A stretch of 64,000 bases of DNA from Bacillota bacterium (GTDB lineage Bacteria; Bacillota_A; Clostridia; Lachnospirales; Lachnospiraceae), in NCBI GenBank assembly GCA_023443625.1, contig JAEZTQ010000011.1, positions 62,001 to 126,000 on the forward strand, read 5' to 3'. Shown here piece by piece: positions 34,001 to 42,395 of this stretch. The notes under the pieces were generated by a model. It was not told the origin of the DNA. It ran no database searches and saw nothing but the letters and a program-made list of their open reading frames with translations. Position numbers and translations under genes: made by a program. Numbering within the stretch: the first letter of the stretch is position 1; each line of letters starts with the position of its first letter.

Positions 34001-34260
34001 GAGTAAAACAAGATTACCTCTTAAGGGAGGTAGCAGATACCTATGTGGTAGTCCCTACGGGAAATGCAGCTCTAGATTTCAGTGGTATGATAACCTTGAA
34101 TGAAACGGGAGCTTTCCTTTGGAAACAGCTTGTAACAGATCGGACCGAAGAGGAATTAATCCAGATGCTTTTAGAGGAGTATTATATTGATGAAGCTACT
34201 GCTACACTGGATTTAAAGGAATATATATCAAAGCTAAAGGCGGCTGATTTATTTGAGTAG
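33997..34260 (+). CDS. PqqD-family protein (RiPP recognition element)
   Basis: The 87-aa product has the PqqD winged-helix pattern: YLLREVADTYVVVPTG, LDFSGMITLNETGAFLWKQL, then a helical tail with LLEEYYIDEATATLDLKEYI. PqqD/RRE proteins bind the leader of a precursor peptide and deliver it to the modifying enzymes. It is coupled to the HPrK-like gene by a 4-base overlap and overlaps the next gene by eight bases. The partner peptide is most likely the 46-aa product upstream. Confidence 0.9.
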   Translation: MRVKQDYLLREVADTYVVVPTGNAALDFSGMITLNETGAFLWKQLVTDRTEEELIQMLLEEYYIDEATATLDLKEYISKLKAADLFE

Positions 34261-34720
34261 AGTAGTATCAATGAAGGAACTTTCACCATTAATTAAGGAA
34301 GCGCTGCAGGAAGGAAGAGAAGTTATAATCAATATAACCGGTAACAGCATGGAGCCGCTTTTATACGAACACAGGGATAAGGTTAGTATCGTAAAGCCCT
34401 CTGATGATATGCTGACGAAATATAGGATTCCTCTTTATCAGAGTAGTGATGGAGTCTACAAACTACATCGAATCATTGCAGTAGGAAAGCAGGGTTTCGT
34501 TATGGCGGGAGACCATCAGTGGGAAAAAGAATGTCAAATCCAGCCTTCCCAGGTCTATGGAGTAGTGAAAGGCTTTTGGAGAAAGGGAAATTATATCTCT
34601 TGCCATAAATTCTGGTACTGCCTTTACAGCAGATTATGGGTTGGGATATTTCCTTTTCGGCGCTTTTTGATTAGAGGAGCAGCTTTACTACATTTATGGA
34701 GAAAAGACTATGAAAGATGA
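34253..34720 (+). CDS. S26-type signal-peptidase-like protein
   Basis: The 155-aa product has the serine of a signal peptidase/LexA-type catalytic dyad in INITGNSMEPLLYEHRDKVS and the general-base lysine in GVYKLHRIIAVG, followed by GFVMAGDHQ. The hydrophobic helix usual at the N-terminus is missing; a basic, aromatic C-terminal stretch (FWYCLYSRLWVGIFPFRRFL) may associate with the membrane. It may cleave the leader peptide. The TTG start overlaps PqqD; an ATG six codons later is possible. The 3' end is duplicated into the tandem repeat that follows. Confidence 0.8.
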   Translation: MSRVVSMKELSPLIKEALQEGREVIINITGNSMEPLLYEHRDKVSIVKPSDDMLTKYRIPLYQSSDGVYKLHRIIAVGKQGFVMAGDHQWEKECQIQPSQVYGVVKGFWRKGNYISCHKFWYCLYSRLWVGIFPFRRFLIRGAALLHLWRKDYER

Positions 34721-34800
34721 GAAAAGACTATGAAAGATGAGAAAAGACTATGAAAGATAAGAAAAGACTATGAAAGATGAGAAAAGACTATGAAAGATAA
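34701..34800 (+). repeat. Five tandem 20-bp repeats at a gene junction
   Basis: GAAAAGACTATGAAAGATGA (or ending TAA) occurs five times in direct succession. The first unit holds the S26-like stop codon and the last the ABC-transporter start. Each unit contains an ATG and, because 20 is not a multiple of three, each ATG opens a seven-codon frame ending in a TGA that overlaps the next ATG. Slippage could change the copy number. Confidence 0.95.
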
Positions 34801-36484
34801 GAATACCCTGATATGGATATGTAGATGTTCTGGAAATCAATTTCATATTATGGTTATTTTGATATTAATAAATGCATTATATGCCGGATGTGGTGTGGTC
34901 TTCGCCTTAGCCTGCAAAAGCCTGGTTGATACAGCTTTCAAGGGAGAAGGTTTTATATTGTTATGGAAGGGACTGTATTTATTATTAGTTATTCTATTTC
35001 AATTTATATTACGTATTCTCAGCAGGATGCTAGAGGTTCGGATTCAGGGCAGGATGGAGATGTATTCTAAGACCACTCTTTTTGAAAAACTACTCAAAAA
35101 GGATTATACAGAAGTAAAAACCTATCACAGCGGGGAGCTACTTAACAGATTAACAGCAGATATAACTATCATCAGTGAGGGGGTTGCTACTATTTTACCG
35201 CAGTTTTCTGGTCAGCTTACCAGACTGGCAGGAGCACTTGCAGTATTATGTGTTATTGACTCAAAGTTTACCTTAGCTTTCCTATTCGGTGGCTTGATTA
35301 TATTCCTATCTTCAAGGTATTTTCGTAATAAGCTGAAAGACCTTCATAAGCGGATGCAGGAAAGGGACGGATTGGTACGCTCCTTTTTGCAGGAAGCTTT
35401 TGAAGATTTACTTATTATAAAGATATATGGAATAGAAGAGAGGATGAAACAAAGGGCAGTGGAGCTTCAGACGGAGCATTACATAGCTAAAATGGCCAAA
35501 AATAAAGTGAGTATATATGCAAATACCGGCTTTTCCATGCTATTTGCTCTCGGCTACCTGTATGCTCTCCTCTGGGGTTCCTTTCAAATTGTAACAAATG
35601 CAATCAGTTTTGGAACACTAACAGCGATATTGCAGCTTGTGGGGCAGATACAGGTACCATTTTCCGGCCTATCTGGACTAATGCCAAAAATATATGGAGT
35701 GATAGCTTCAGCAGAGAGGATAATGGAGCTTGAAGCTTTACCCGATGAAATTGAGATAAATACGAAAGAAGTGGATGCTCTATCCCTCTATAATGAACTT
35801 CAGACTATTAACTTAAATGAGGTTTCCTTCTGTTATGACCGTGAGTATGTACTGCATAAAGTGAATCTGATAATTAATAAAGGAGATCTTGTCCTAATAA
35901 CCGGTAGATCCGGTATTGGCAAAAGTACTCTTTTAAAGCTAATACTTGGAGTTTTGATCCCGCTGGAGGGAGAAATTAGTGTTTATCTGAACAATGGAAG
36001 CAGGATTTTAATTGACCGATACATAAGAAAGCTATTTGCTTATGTCCCTCAAAGAAACCTCATGCTTTCCGGAACAATCCGGGAAAATATAACCTTATTT
36101 AATACCCATATCACAAAAGAGAAGCTGATCAAAGCTGCCAAGTTGAGCTGTTCTATGGAATTTATCGAAGCCCTCCCCCTTGGTTTTGAGACAGTGATTG
36201 GAGAAAAAGGACAAGGGCTTTCAGAAGGACAGCTGCAGCGGATTGCAATAGCAAGAGCAATTTTATGCGAAGCTCCCGTGTTACTTCTTGATGAGGCTAC
36301 TTCTGCCCTAGATGAGACTACAGAGGTGAAACTACTTAATAATATCAAAGAAATGACAGATAAAACCTGTATCCTAATCAGCCATAAAAAAGCAGCCTTA
36401 GATGTCTGCAATAAAACAATTCACATAGAGAATCAAACTGTTATCATGGGAAGGAGGGGGCAAATTGAAAACAAGCTCCCTTGA
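34790..36484 (+). CDS. ABC exporter, fused membrane and ATPase domains
   Basis: The 564-aa product has an N-terminal six-helix membrane domain (for example VILILINALYAGCGVVFALA) and a C-terminal ATPase with Walker A (ITGRSGIGKSTLLKLILGVL), signature (GQGLSEGQLQRIAIARAIL) and Walker B (APVLLLDEATSALDE). There is no N-terminal C39 peptidase, so it would export but not cleave a peptide; the S26-like protein may supply that. The start lies inside the last 20-bp repeat. The neighbours suggest the exported compound is the modified 46-aa peptide. Confidence 0.92.
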   Translation: MKDKNTLIWICRCSGNQFHIMVILILINALYAGCGVVFALACKSLVDTAFKGEGFILLWKGLYLLLVILFQFILRILSRMLEVRIQGRMEMYSKTTLFEKLLKKDYTEVKTYHSGELLNRLTADITIISEGVATILPQFSGQLTRLAGALAVLCVIDSKFTLAFLFGGLIIFLSSRYFRNKLKDLHKRMQERDGLVRSFLQEAFEDLLIIKIYGIEERMKQRAVELQTEHYIAKMAKNKVSIYANTGFSMLFALGYLYALLWGSFQIVTNAISFGTLTAILQLVGQIQVPFSGLSGLMPKIYGVIASAERIMELEALPDEIEINTKEVDALSLYNELQTINLNEVSFCYDREYVLHKVNLIINKGDLVLITGRSGIGKSTLLKLILGVLIPLEGEISVYLNNGSRILIDRYIRKLFAYVPQRNLMLSGTIRENITLFNTHITKEKLIKAAKLSCSMEFIEALPLGFETVIGEKGQGLSEGQLQRIAIARAILCEAPVLLLDEATSALDETTEVKLLNNIKEMTDKTCILISHKKAALDVCNKTIHIENQTVIMGRRGQIENKLP

Positions 36485-37649
36485 AATAAAATATTTATTT
36501 ACTCTGCTATCTGCCATTTTAAAGGATCAGCAGCCTCAGACTCCCCCCAAGAAGCTTCATTGGGATAAGTTCTATACCTTGTCCCATAATCATTGTGTGG
36601 ACAATATGGTCTGGTATGGACTGAATAAGCTTAAGGAGGAAGATCAGCCTCCTAAGGAAATACTTCATAAATTTCATGGGGATTACAAAATGGGAATTGC
36701 CAGAGAGGCAACACAGCACATTGAAGTAGAAAAGCTTTTGCTATTATTTGAGGCAAACAGCATATCCTGCATGCCGCTGAAGGGCTATCTTTTGAAATAT
36801 CTGTATCCAAAACCTGACATGAGAAGGATGACCGATGTTGATATTCTTGCCAAGAGAGGGCAGGGGAAGGAAATTAATAAGCTCATGCTGGCAGCAGGTT
36901 TTCAACTAGATCATATAACAACCTATCATGATGTTTATATCAAGAAGCCTTTCGTAAATATTGAGCTTCACTGGACACTCATAGGTAAGAATTCCACCTA
37001 TTTTAATTACTTTAACAAGGAATGGGAGAGAGCCAACTTAAGAGAAGGATGTAGCGCGGTATATGAGCAGTCCATGGAAGCTTTTTATATCTTTATGATT
37101 GTTCATCTGACAAAGCATTTTACCAGCTCAGGAACAGGAATTCGCTCAATTATGGATATATGGGTATATATGCAGCACTATGATAATTTAATGGACTGGG
37201 ATTATGTGAACAAAGAATTAGGGAGGCTAAACTTATATCAATTTGCATGTAATATTAAAGAGCTTGCCAAGGTATGGTTTGATGGTGAACCGGATAATGA
37301 GCTATATAATGAGATGACAGAATATATTGCCTCCGGCAGCTTGTACGGTACCCAGAAGAATCATGTTATTTCTATTGTGAATAGCAGGAGCTTAGGGAAG
37401 CCCTCAGGGATTTCCTATAAACTGATCTATATACTAAGCCTCATTTTCCCTGAGGAAGAGAAGATGAAATCAAAATATCCAATTTTAAACAAGCTGTCCA
37501 TACTGTACCCTTTCCTCTGGATGCTTCGAGGAGCGGAGTATATCTTCCTTCGCCCCAGGGATGCATACCGTAAAATAAAAAAGTTGGATGCTGTTACAGG
37601 AAAGGATATTGATAAAGGATATGAATTCTTTAAGAAGGTGGGATTGTAG
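36465..37649 (+). CDS. Nucleotidyltransferase-like protein (NTP_transf_5 type)
   Basis: The 394-aa product has the family core ISCMPLKGYLLKYLYPKPDM followed by RRMTDVDILAK, with the two acidic residues expected to bind metal, and NIELHWTLIG further on. Members occur in lasso and other RiPP clusters, where they are thought to add a nucleotide or modify the peptide. The TTG start has GGAGGGGGCAAA upstream and overlaps the ABC gene by 20 bases. It is the last gene of the cassette and converges on a MerR gene. Confidence 0.82.
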   Translation: MKTSSLEIKYLFTLLSAILKDQQPQTPPKKLHWDKFYTLSHNHCVDNMVWYGLNKLKEEDQPPKEILHKFHGDYKMGIAREATQHIEVEKLLLLFEANSISCMPLKGYLLKYLYPKPDMRRMTDVDILAKRGQGKEINKLMLAAGFQLDHITTYHDVYIKKPFVNIELHWTLIGKNSTYFNYFNKEWERANLREGCSAVYEQSMEAFYIFMIVHLTKHFTSSGTGIRSIMDIWVYMQHYDNLMDWDYVNKELGRLNLYQFACNIKELAKVWFDGEPDNELYNEMTEYIASGSLYGTQKNHVISIVNSRSLGKPSGISYKLIYILSLIFPEEEKMKSKYPILNKLSILYPFLWMLRGAEYIFLRPRDAYRKIKKLDAVTGKDIDKGYEFFKKVGL

Positions 37650-37679
37650 TATGGCTATTCAAAGGCATATTATGCTTTA

Positions 37680-38759
37680 TTATTTACGTAATTTTATTGG
37701 AATAAGTAAATCAGCTTGAACCGATTTTTCTTCGGCTGGGAGCTGAAATAAATTGATATAATTCAAATACTCCTCCAGTAGCCCATAATTGCAATCCGGT
37801 TCCCGTCCACCATCATATTCATATTTATCATTATTCATAACCCAATGGTTAAGCACCTCCCATTCATCTGAATCACCATCGCTCCTTGGGAGGGGACGGC
37901 TATATGCCCCATACAATCCACCCTTGAACTGCTTTTTGACAAAGGGGAATGTAACCTCCATATCATCAGGTATTGTGAGCCAACGGCCAAATCCATAAAA
38001 GGGACCGTAATTTTCCATATCCGAACAATTTGCAAAACCAAACAAGCGGAAATTCGGCATCATTTCAACAAGATTGCAATCCTGTATTAGTTTATCGATT
38101 GCATTTATTCCTGCTTGAAAATGACCAGGAATACTCTTGCCGTCTTTTGAAAAATCCCTATGATTGTCATCAGAAAGATATATTTCTTCACCGGGCAAGA
38201 CTGTTTCACCATAGAAATTCACTTCTACTATGGTCATGGGAGGCAGATTGATAATCCTGATATACTTCTCCTTAAGTTTTATAAGGCTTTCATCAGCTTT
38301 GTTTAATTCTTCCATTGATAAGCTCTCCTTAATAATATTATTAGAAAAAGAAAGTGAATCAATAATCGAAAGAGATTTTTCATCATTCAATAAATCAAAC
38401 TGCAATTGTATATTGGCCTTTTCACGCAGTTCTTTAACAAAGTGTGCCAATATTGATTTCACAGTGGATAATGCTGTTATTTCTTCGTCAAGCTCAACTA
38501 TGTTCTGTTCAAAAATTTCAACAGCGATTAATGCCTTTTGATTATTAAAGATATCTCGAATCTGCTTAACTGGAATGCGTAGCTTGCGCAAGATTATGAT
38601 ATATTGAAGCCGCTTCAAGGCTGTTTCATCATAAACTCTGTATGCATAATCGTCTTTTCGCAAGCTCGTAATCAGACCAACCTGTTCATAATAACGAAGC
38701 ATTCTCGTCGAAACCCCATAATTTTTAGATACTTGATTTATTGTTTGCAACAATTCCAT
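37680..38759 (-). CDS. MerR-family regulator with GyrI-like effector domain
   Basis: The 359-aa product has an N-terminal MerR helix-turn-helix (INQVSKNYGVSTRMLRYYEQ, then DDYAYRVYDETALKRLQYII). A coiled coil follows (about residues 85-125), and the C-terminal half looks like a small-molecule-binding GyrI/AraC effector domain (FRLFGFANCSDMENYGPFYG, GGLYGAYSRPLPRSDGDSDE). The start at MELLQT is typical for the family, although the GGGG site is about 14 bases away. A MerR-type promoter lies upstream. It is alone on its transcript, so autoregulation is the only visible target. Confidence 0.85.
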   Translation of the reverse strand: MELLQTINQVSKNYGVSTRMLRYYEQVGLITSLRKDDYAYRVYDETALKRLQYIIILRKLRIPVKQIRDIFNNQKALIAVEIFEQNIVELDEEITALSTVKSILAHFVKELREKANIQLQFDLLNDEKSLSIIDSLSFSNNIIKESLSMEELNKADESLIKLKEKYIRIINLPPMTIVEVNFYGETVLPGEEIYLSDDNHRDFSKDGKSIPGHFQAGINAIDKLIQDCNLVEMMPNFRLFGFANCSDMENYGPFYGFGRWLTIPDDMEVTFPFVKKQFKGGLYGAYSRPLPRSDGDSDEWEVLNHWVMNNDKYEYDGGREPDCNYGLLEEYLNYINLFQLPAEEKSVQADLLIPIKLRK

Positions 38760-38789
38760 ATTATGGTCACGTCCCCTTTTCTTATAAAC

Positions 38790-38820
38790 ATCATAAAGCA
38801 CGACACGGTGTCAGAGTCAA
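38790..38820 (-). promoter_or_regulatory. MerR-type promoter with 19-base spacer
   Basis: On the minus strand TTGACT (38815-38820) and TATGAT (38790-38795) are separated by 19 bases containing the dyad GACACCGTGTC. This matches the same design as the other MerR gene in the window and indicates autoregulation. Confidence 0.8.
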
Positions 38821-38869
38821 TAGTTTTATGATTTAGCCGCAACTGCGTCTGCGATTTGGGTGATTTTTG

Positions 38870-39721
38870 TCACGCCGACCCTTTCTCACAAGTAGTTGAA
38901 TTATGTTTTTTTACAATTTCACTGCAACGCTCATTTACTAATTGAATTAATGCCTTCTTTTCATTTTCTGAAATCCATTCACGTAATCTTGCAGCAGCAA
39001 CAGGCAATTCCCATCTATTAATATCCTCGATACTTCGCTTCGAAATCATCAGATATTCTTTTATGTATATCTTGTATATGTGATGCTGAGAAATCATAAT
39101 TAGCTTTCTCATAATCCAAGGTGCACGTGCAACTTCTCCATATTTTAACAAAATGCATGTACGTGCTACATCAGCGCATACATCACCCCTGCACGCTGTC
39201 ATCCAATCCAAAAAGACTGCTTTATTATCTGCTATCATTATATTACCTGGATGATAATCAAAATGACATAAGCCGTTTCCATCTGGTAATTGATTTATAT
39301 ATTCTTGTATTATTTCTTTATATTCTCCTGAAAGAACAGTAACGTCATTCAAATCTTTTTCTAATTTTTCTTTTACACTACATAGTGTATCATTAACAGG
39401 TTTTTGTATATCCAGATGATAATGTGCTAATTTCCTCGCATAATCATTAATTTTCCATAATGAAATAAGCATAGTTTTAAGCAAATCCCTTCCCTTGACT
39501 TCTTCATAAATAATTCCATGTCTGCCATTGATCTCAACCATCTCATAAACTTTTGGAACACAATTTAATATTGTCTGCACAGTAATTCCATTTTGATATT
39601 CTCTTTCCACGACGCTTTTAGGTAGTCCAGTCCTAAATAACTTCAATATTCTATTATTATCTATCTTATATATTTCAGCAGTATTACCTTGACCTATTAT
39701 TTTTTCATTAGTAATTTCCAA
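38870..39721 (-). CDS. Aminoglycoside-phosphotransferase-like kinase (APH family)
   Basis: The 283-aa product has the protein-kinase-like fold of the APH/choline-kinase family. IIGQGNTAEIYKIDNNRILK is the nucleotide loop and lysine, LCHFDYHPGNIMIADNKAVF the catalytic loop, and LDWMTACRGD the metal-binding site. It may phosphorylate an antibiotic, a sugar or another small molecule; specificity cannot be read. The open frame starts 32 codons earlier, but GGAGG nine bases before a TTG (39721) fits better and places the glycine loop at the proper distance from the N-terminus. It lies 76 bases after a lipoprotein gene on the same strand. Confidence 0.8.
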   Translation of the reverse strand: MEITNEKIIGQGNTAEIYKIDNNRILKLFRTGLPKSVVEREYQNGITVQTILNCVPKVYEMVEINGRHGIIYEEVKGRDLLKTMLISLWKINDYARKLAHYHLDIQKPVNDTLCSVKEKLEKDLNDVTVLSGEYKEIIQEYINQLPDGNGLCHFDYHPGNIMIADNKAVFLDWMTACRGDVCADVARTCILLKYGEVARAPWIMRKLIMISQHHIYKIYIKEYLMISKRSIEDINRWELPVAAARLREWISENEKKALIQLVNERCSEIVKKHNSTTCEKGSA

Positions 39722-39797
39722 AAGATGATCCTCCAATGATTTTGTTACAGTAAGATGATTTCGGTGAAAGGGCAAATTAGCGCTAGCCTTCCTTCTA

Positions 39798-40613
39798 TTA
39801 CGGCTGATATTCCACATGTAAGATTTCTACATTTCCTTTTTCACTATAGGCAAAATAAATATTAATCTGGCCAAGATTATTGCCATAAATTCCTTCAAGT
39901 CCTTGGGTTGCAATGATACAGTGGCACCCCTCGTATGTTCCAGTTCTTGCATCCCATATTCCCCATGGTGAAATAAGTCCAACTTCATCGCCCTCTTTAT
40001 AATTCTTTTCACGGTATGCCTGGATGGAATCGCTATTACCACTTTCATCATCTATATAAAACTGGGTAGCATCAAAATGAATTTCTTGTTCTATATCTGA
40101 TGAGGAGATTATGAAATCAAATTCATCCTTTCCCCTTTTAATTTCAAAGGAAAATCCATTATTACCTGTTTCATTTATTGGAATATCCATTAGATTCCAT
40201 TGACCATTGGTTTGTTTCAGACATATTACATCCTTCAGAGGTCTACCATTTGCATTTGTATCTGCACAAATAAATATTTCATTTAGATTATCTTTATCCA
40301 AATCCAGATACTCAAAAGCATCAACCCCCATAATTTTGACATTCGGGTCCGTATATTCAAAGATCTGTTCCCCATTGATAAATATGCGAATAAAGGATTC
40401 AGCATCATCGTTTCGTGTGATAGTTTGAACGGTATCCATAGTATTGTTACTATCTATGTCAATGTTTACTTCCTCTGCAATTCTCTCTTTCTGATTATCA
40501 CCTGTGTTGACAACATTAACCTTTTCATTGGAATGACATCCGCTAAGATACACACTTATAAATAACAAGAGCATAAGACTCATGAATATAACCTTAGGTT
40601 TCTGATTGTTCAT
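39798..40613 (-). CDS. Lipoprotein of unknown function, 271 aa
   Basis: The N-terminus MNNQKPKVIFMSLMLLLFIS followed by VYLSGCHSN is a lipoprotein signal peptide with the lipobox cysteine at residue 26. The mature protein contains DAFEYLDLDKDNLNEIFICA followed by DTNANGRP, resembling a calcium-binding VCBS/FG-GAP-like loop (D-x-D-x-D). The C-terminal half is beta-rich. It is exposed at the cell surface. AAAGGA lies seven bases before the ATG. It may be co-transcribed with the APH-like gene; a functional link is not evident. Confidence 0.75.
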   Translation of the reverse strand: MNNQKPKVIFMSLMLLLFISVYLSGCHSNEKVNVVNTGDNQKERIAEEVNIDIDSNNTMDTVQTITRNDDAESFIRIFINGEQIFEYTDPNVKIMGVDAFEYLDLDKDNLNEIFICADTNANGRPLKDVICLKQTNGQWNLMDIPINETGNNGFSFEIKRGKDEFDFIISSSDIEQEIHFDATQFYIDDESGNSDSIQAYREKNYKEGDEVGLISPWGIWDARTGTYEGCHCIIATQGLEGIYGNNLGQINIYFAYSEKGNVEILHVEYQP

Positions 40614-40817
40614 AAGGAGATCCTTTCCTGATATAAGGTGTTTACATGGCGTAAGAATATAATGCTCTTTGGCATAAGAAACATCTTTATGTTAAATATT
40701 ACTTGTATTCGTGGCTTTACCTATTATATCATTCTTTCTGAATTATGCCAACTTATTCCAATAATGTGAAATGGGTTTTGTTGTTCTAACGGATTAAGCA
40801 TAGGAAGAAGTTTTGTA

Positions 40818-40846
40818 TTGTAAACTATAAATAAAAAATGTATAAT
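40818..40846 (+). promoter_or_regulatory. Promoter of the HNH/ATPase pair
   Basis: TTGTAA (40818-40823) and TATAAT (40841-40846) are 17 bases apart. Transcription should begin near 40853, downstream of an ATG at 40848. This argues that the HNH protein starts at the later ATG with its own ribosome site. Confidence 0.7.
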
Positions 40847-40919
40847 TATGGCATATTTTAGAATGCATGACTATAGTAAATACTATCAAAGAGTGAAATT
40901 CAATAGGATGAGGTATAAT

Positions 40920-42065
40920 ATGCTAAAGATAATAAAAAACCAAGAATTAGAAAATATTTATGTGAAATGTGTTTATGATCGTATTCTAAATAAAAAAATA
41001 ATCACCGGGCTTAGCAAAGAAAAGAAACTAGAAAAAATAGTTAATCGTCTTAAAATATTATTTGGGGGAAATCTTATTCATACGAAACATTTAAGTAACC
41101 CATCTTTGACTAATGAGGAATTTTTAAAGAGTTTTATTTTATTACCCTATGAAGATTTGTTAGCATTACAGAGAGCAACAGATATGTTTTGGAAGAAAAA
41201 TGGCTTAACCATAAGGAACAGTTGTAAGGTTATGAATACTATATATGATTGTTATGACAATATAAGGGATGGAATTAAGTGTAGTGATAGTATACGTAAT
41301 ACATATAAAATACCAACCGAGGTATTTAACAAAGAAGGTAAGATAAAGTTAAATCATTTCATAGTAAAAAAGTTAGGAATTAGTCAGTGTCCTTATTGTA
41401 ATGCAGAAGAAGTAGATATTGTTCAAAATAAGGCAATATTTGAATTAGATCATTTTTTTCCAAGAAGTATCTATCCTGTTTTTGCCATATGCCTTTATAA
41501 CCTAGTTCCGGCAGGTCATAATTGTAATTCTTTGAAGAATAATTTAAGAACAAACTATCAATCACCATATGATGAACATTATATAATAGAAGATTTGAAA
41601 TTTACAGCTATTTTTGATACCTGCTTATTGAATAGGAAAAGTCACTCAAAAAAAGAAATTATATCAAAAAAGGATAATCTAAAACTTGGTTATAGGATAG
41701 ATAATGAATTATATTCCTTGGAGGAGATGAGACACCTAGTAGGTACCGCTATTACGACTACCACAAAGCCAATTATAGAAAACCTAATTCATATGGGAAT
41801 TGCCGCTAGATATTGTAATGATACAGACATATATAATGAAATATTAAAGCTTTTCACTTGTTCCATAATGATGCCTAATATTTGGTTTAAATTTAATGAG
41901 AAATTTGCAGGTATAGAATATGCCGATATATTGAGGCAAGGTGCTTATGGTGCTATACATCAGGATGAAGACTTAATAAATAATCGACATGCCAAATGCA
42001 GAAGAGATTTAATGGAGCAGGCGGGGATTATTAAAAAGAGTGGTAATAAATATTTGTATATTTAA
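40920..42065 (+). CDS. HNH endonuclease, Septu-like (PtuB-type) candidate
   Basis: The 381-aa product has a C-terminal-half HNH fold: CPYCNAEEVD (zinc Cys at 157 and 160), the catalytic FELDHFFPRS (His178), and LVPAGHNCNSLKNN (Asn and His plus a further Cys). The N-terminal 150 residues are helical and unrecognised. The start is at MLKII, preceded by GATGAGG; the longer frame begins upstream of the predicted transcription start. Its partner is the AAA ATPase downstream, giving the nuclease-plus-ATPase pairing of Septu anti-phage systems, though gene order is reversed and a 330-base spacer intervenes. Function as phage defence is inferred. Confidence 0.75.
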   Translation: MLKIIKNQELENIYVKCVYDRILNKKIITGLSKEKKLEKIVNRLKILFGGNLIHTKHLSNPSLTNEEFLKSFILLPYEDLLALQRATDMFWKKNGLTIRNSCKVMNTIYDCYDNIRDGIKCSDSIRNTYKIPTEVFNKEGKIKLNHFIVKKLGISQCPYCNAEEVDIVQNKAIFELDHFFPRSIYPVFAICLYNLVPAGHNCNSLKNNLRTNYQSPYDEHYIIEDLKFTAIFDTCLLNRKSHSKKEIISKKDNLKLGYRIDNELYSLEEMRHLVGTAITTTTKPIIENLIHMGIAARYCNDTDIYNEILKLFTCSIMMPNIWFKFNEKFAGIEYADILRQGAYGAIHQDEDLINNRHAKCRRDLMEQAGIIKKSGNKYLYI

Positions 42066-42395
42066 TGTGGATATAGTGTGAAAATAAAAAGCAATTTTCA
42101 CACTTCAAAGGGAAGTCATGTACTGTTAGTGTCAAATAAAAAGCAATTTTTACACTTAGAAGTTTGTGCCTGCGCAATCCTCGGCACAAACTAACTCAAA
42201 GGAATGTACTGTTAGTGTGAAGAGAAAATATCTTCACTCAGGAAGAAACAACATCTTAATACAGGAAGAAAAAAATATCTACAAGAAGAGAAAACTTCTT
42301 CACACAGGAAGAACTATGAAGTTCGCACAGAGGTGCTAACTCCTTTTTCTTCCGGGGTTTTGAATGGCCTTGAAAAGGCAGCATGGGAGGGCAGT
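42066..42395 (+). repeat. Hairpin array between HNH and ATPase genes (includes compound element copy 2)
   Basis: At least four stem-loops lie in series: AGTGTGAAAAT/ATTTTCACACT (11 bp), AGTGTCAAAT/ATTTTTACACT (degenerate), AGTTTGTGCC/GGCACAAACT (10 bp, loop TGCGCAATCCTC), and GTGAAGA/TCTTCAC. A weak AAGAAG/CTTCTT stem follows. ATGTACTGTTAGTGT is repeated directly before two of them. The central part matches 24560-24735. No protein is encoded. It may be an RNA regulatory leader for the ATPase or an inserted repeat. Confidence 0.75.

Noticed and set aside
33068..37649. Complete lasso-peptide cluster
   Set aside because: No Asn-synthetase-like cyclase or transglutaminase-fold protease is present, so the lasso label would exceed the evidence.
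40848..40919. N-terminal extension of the HNH protein
   Set aside because: Its ATG precedes the predicted transcription start and has no ribosome site; the ATG at 40920 has both.
42066..42395. Retron-type ncRNA between HNH and ATPase genes
   Set aside because: No reverse transcriptase is encoded in the window; only the hairpins can be supported.
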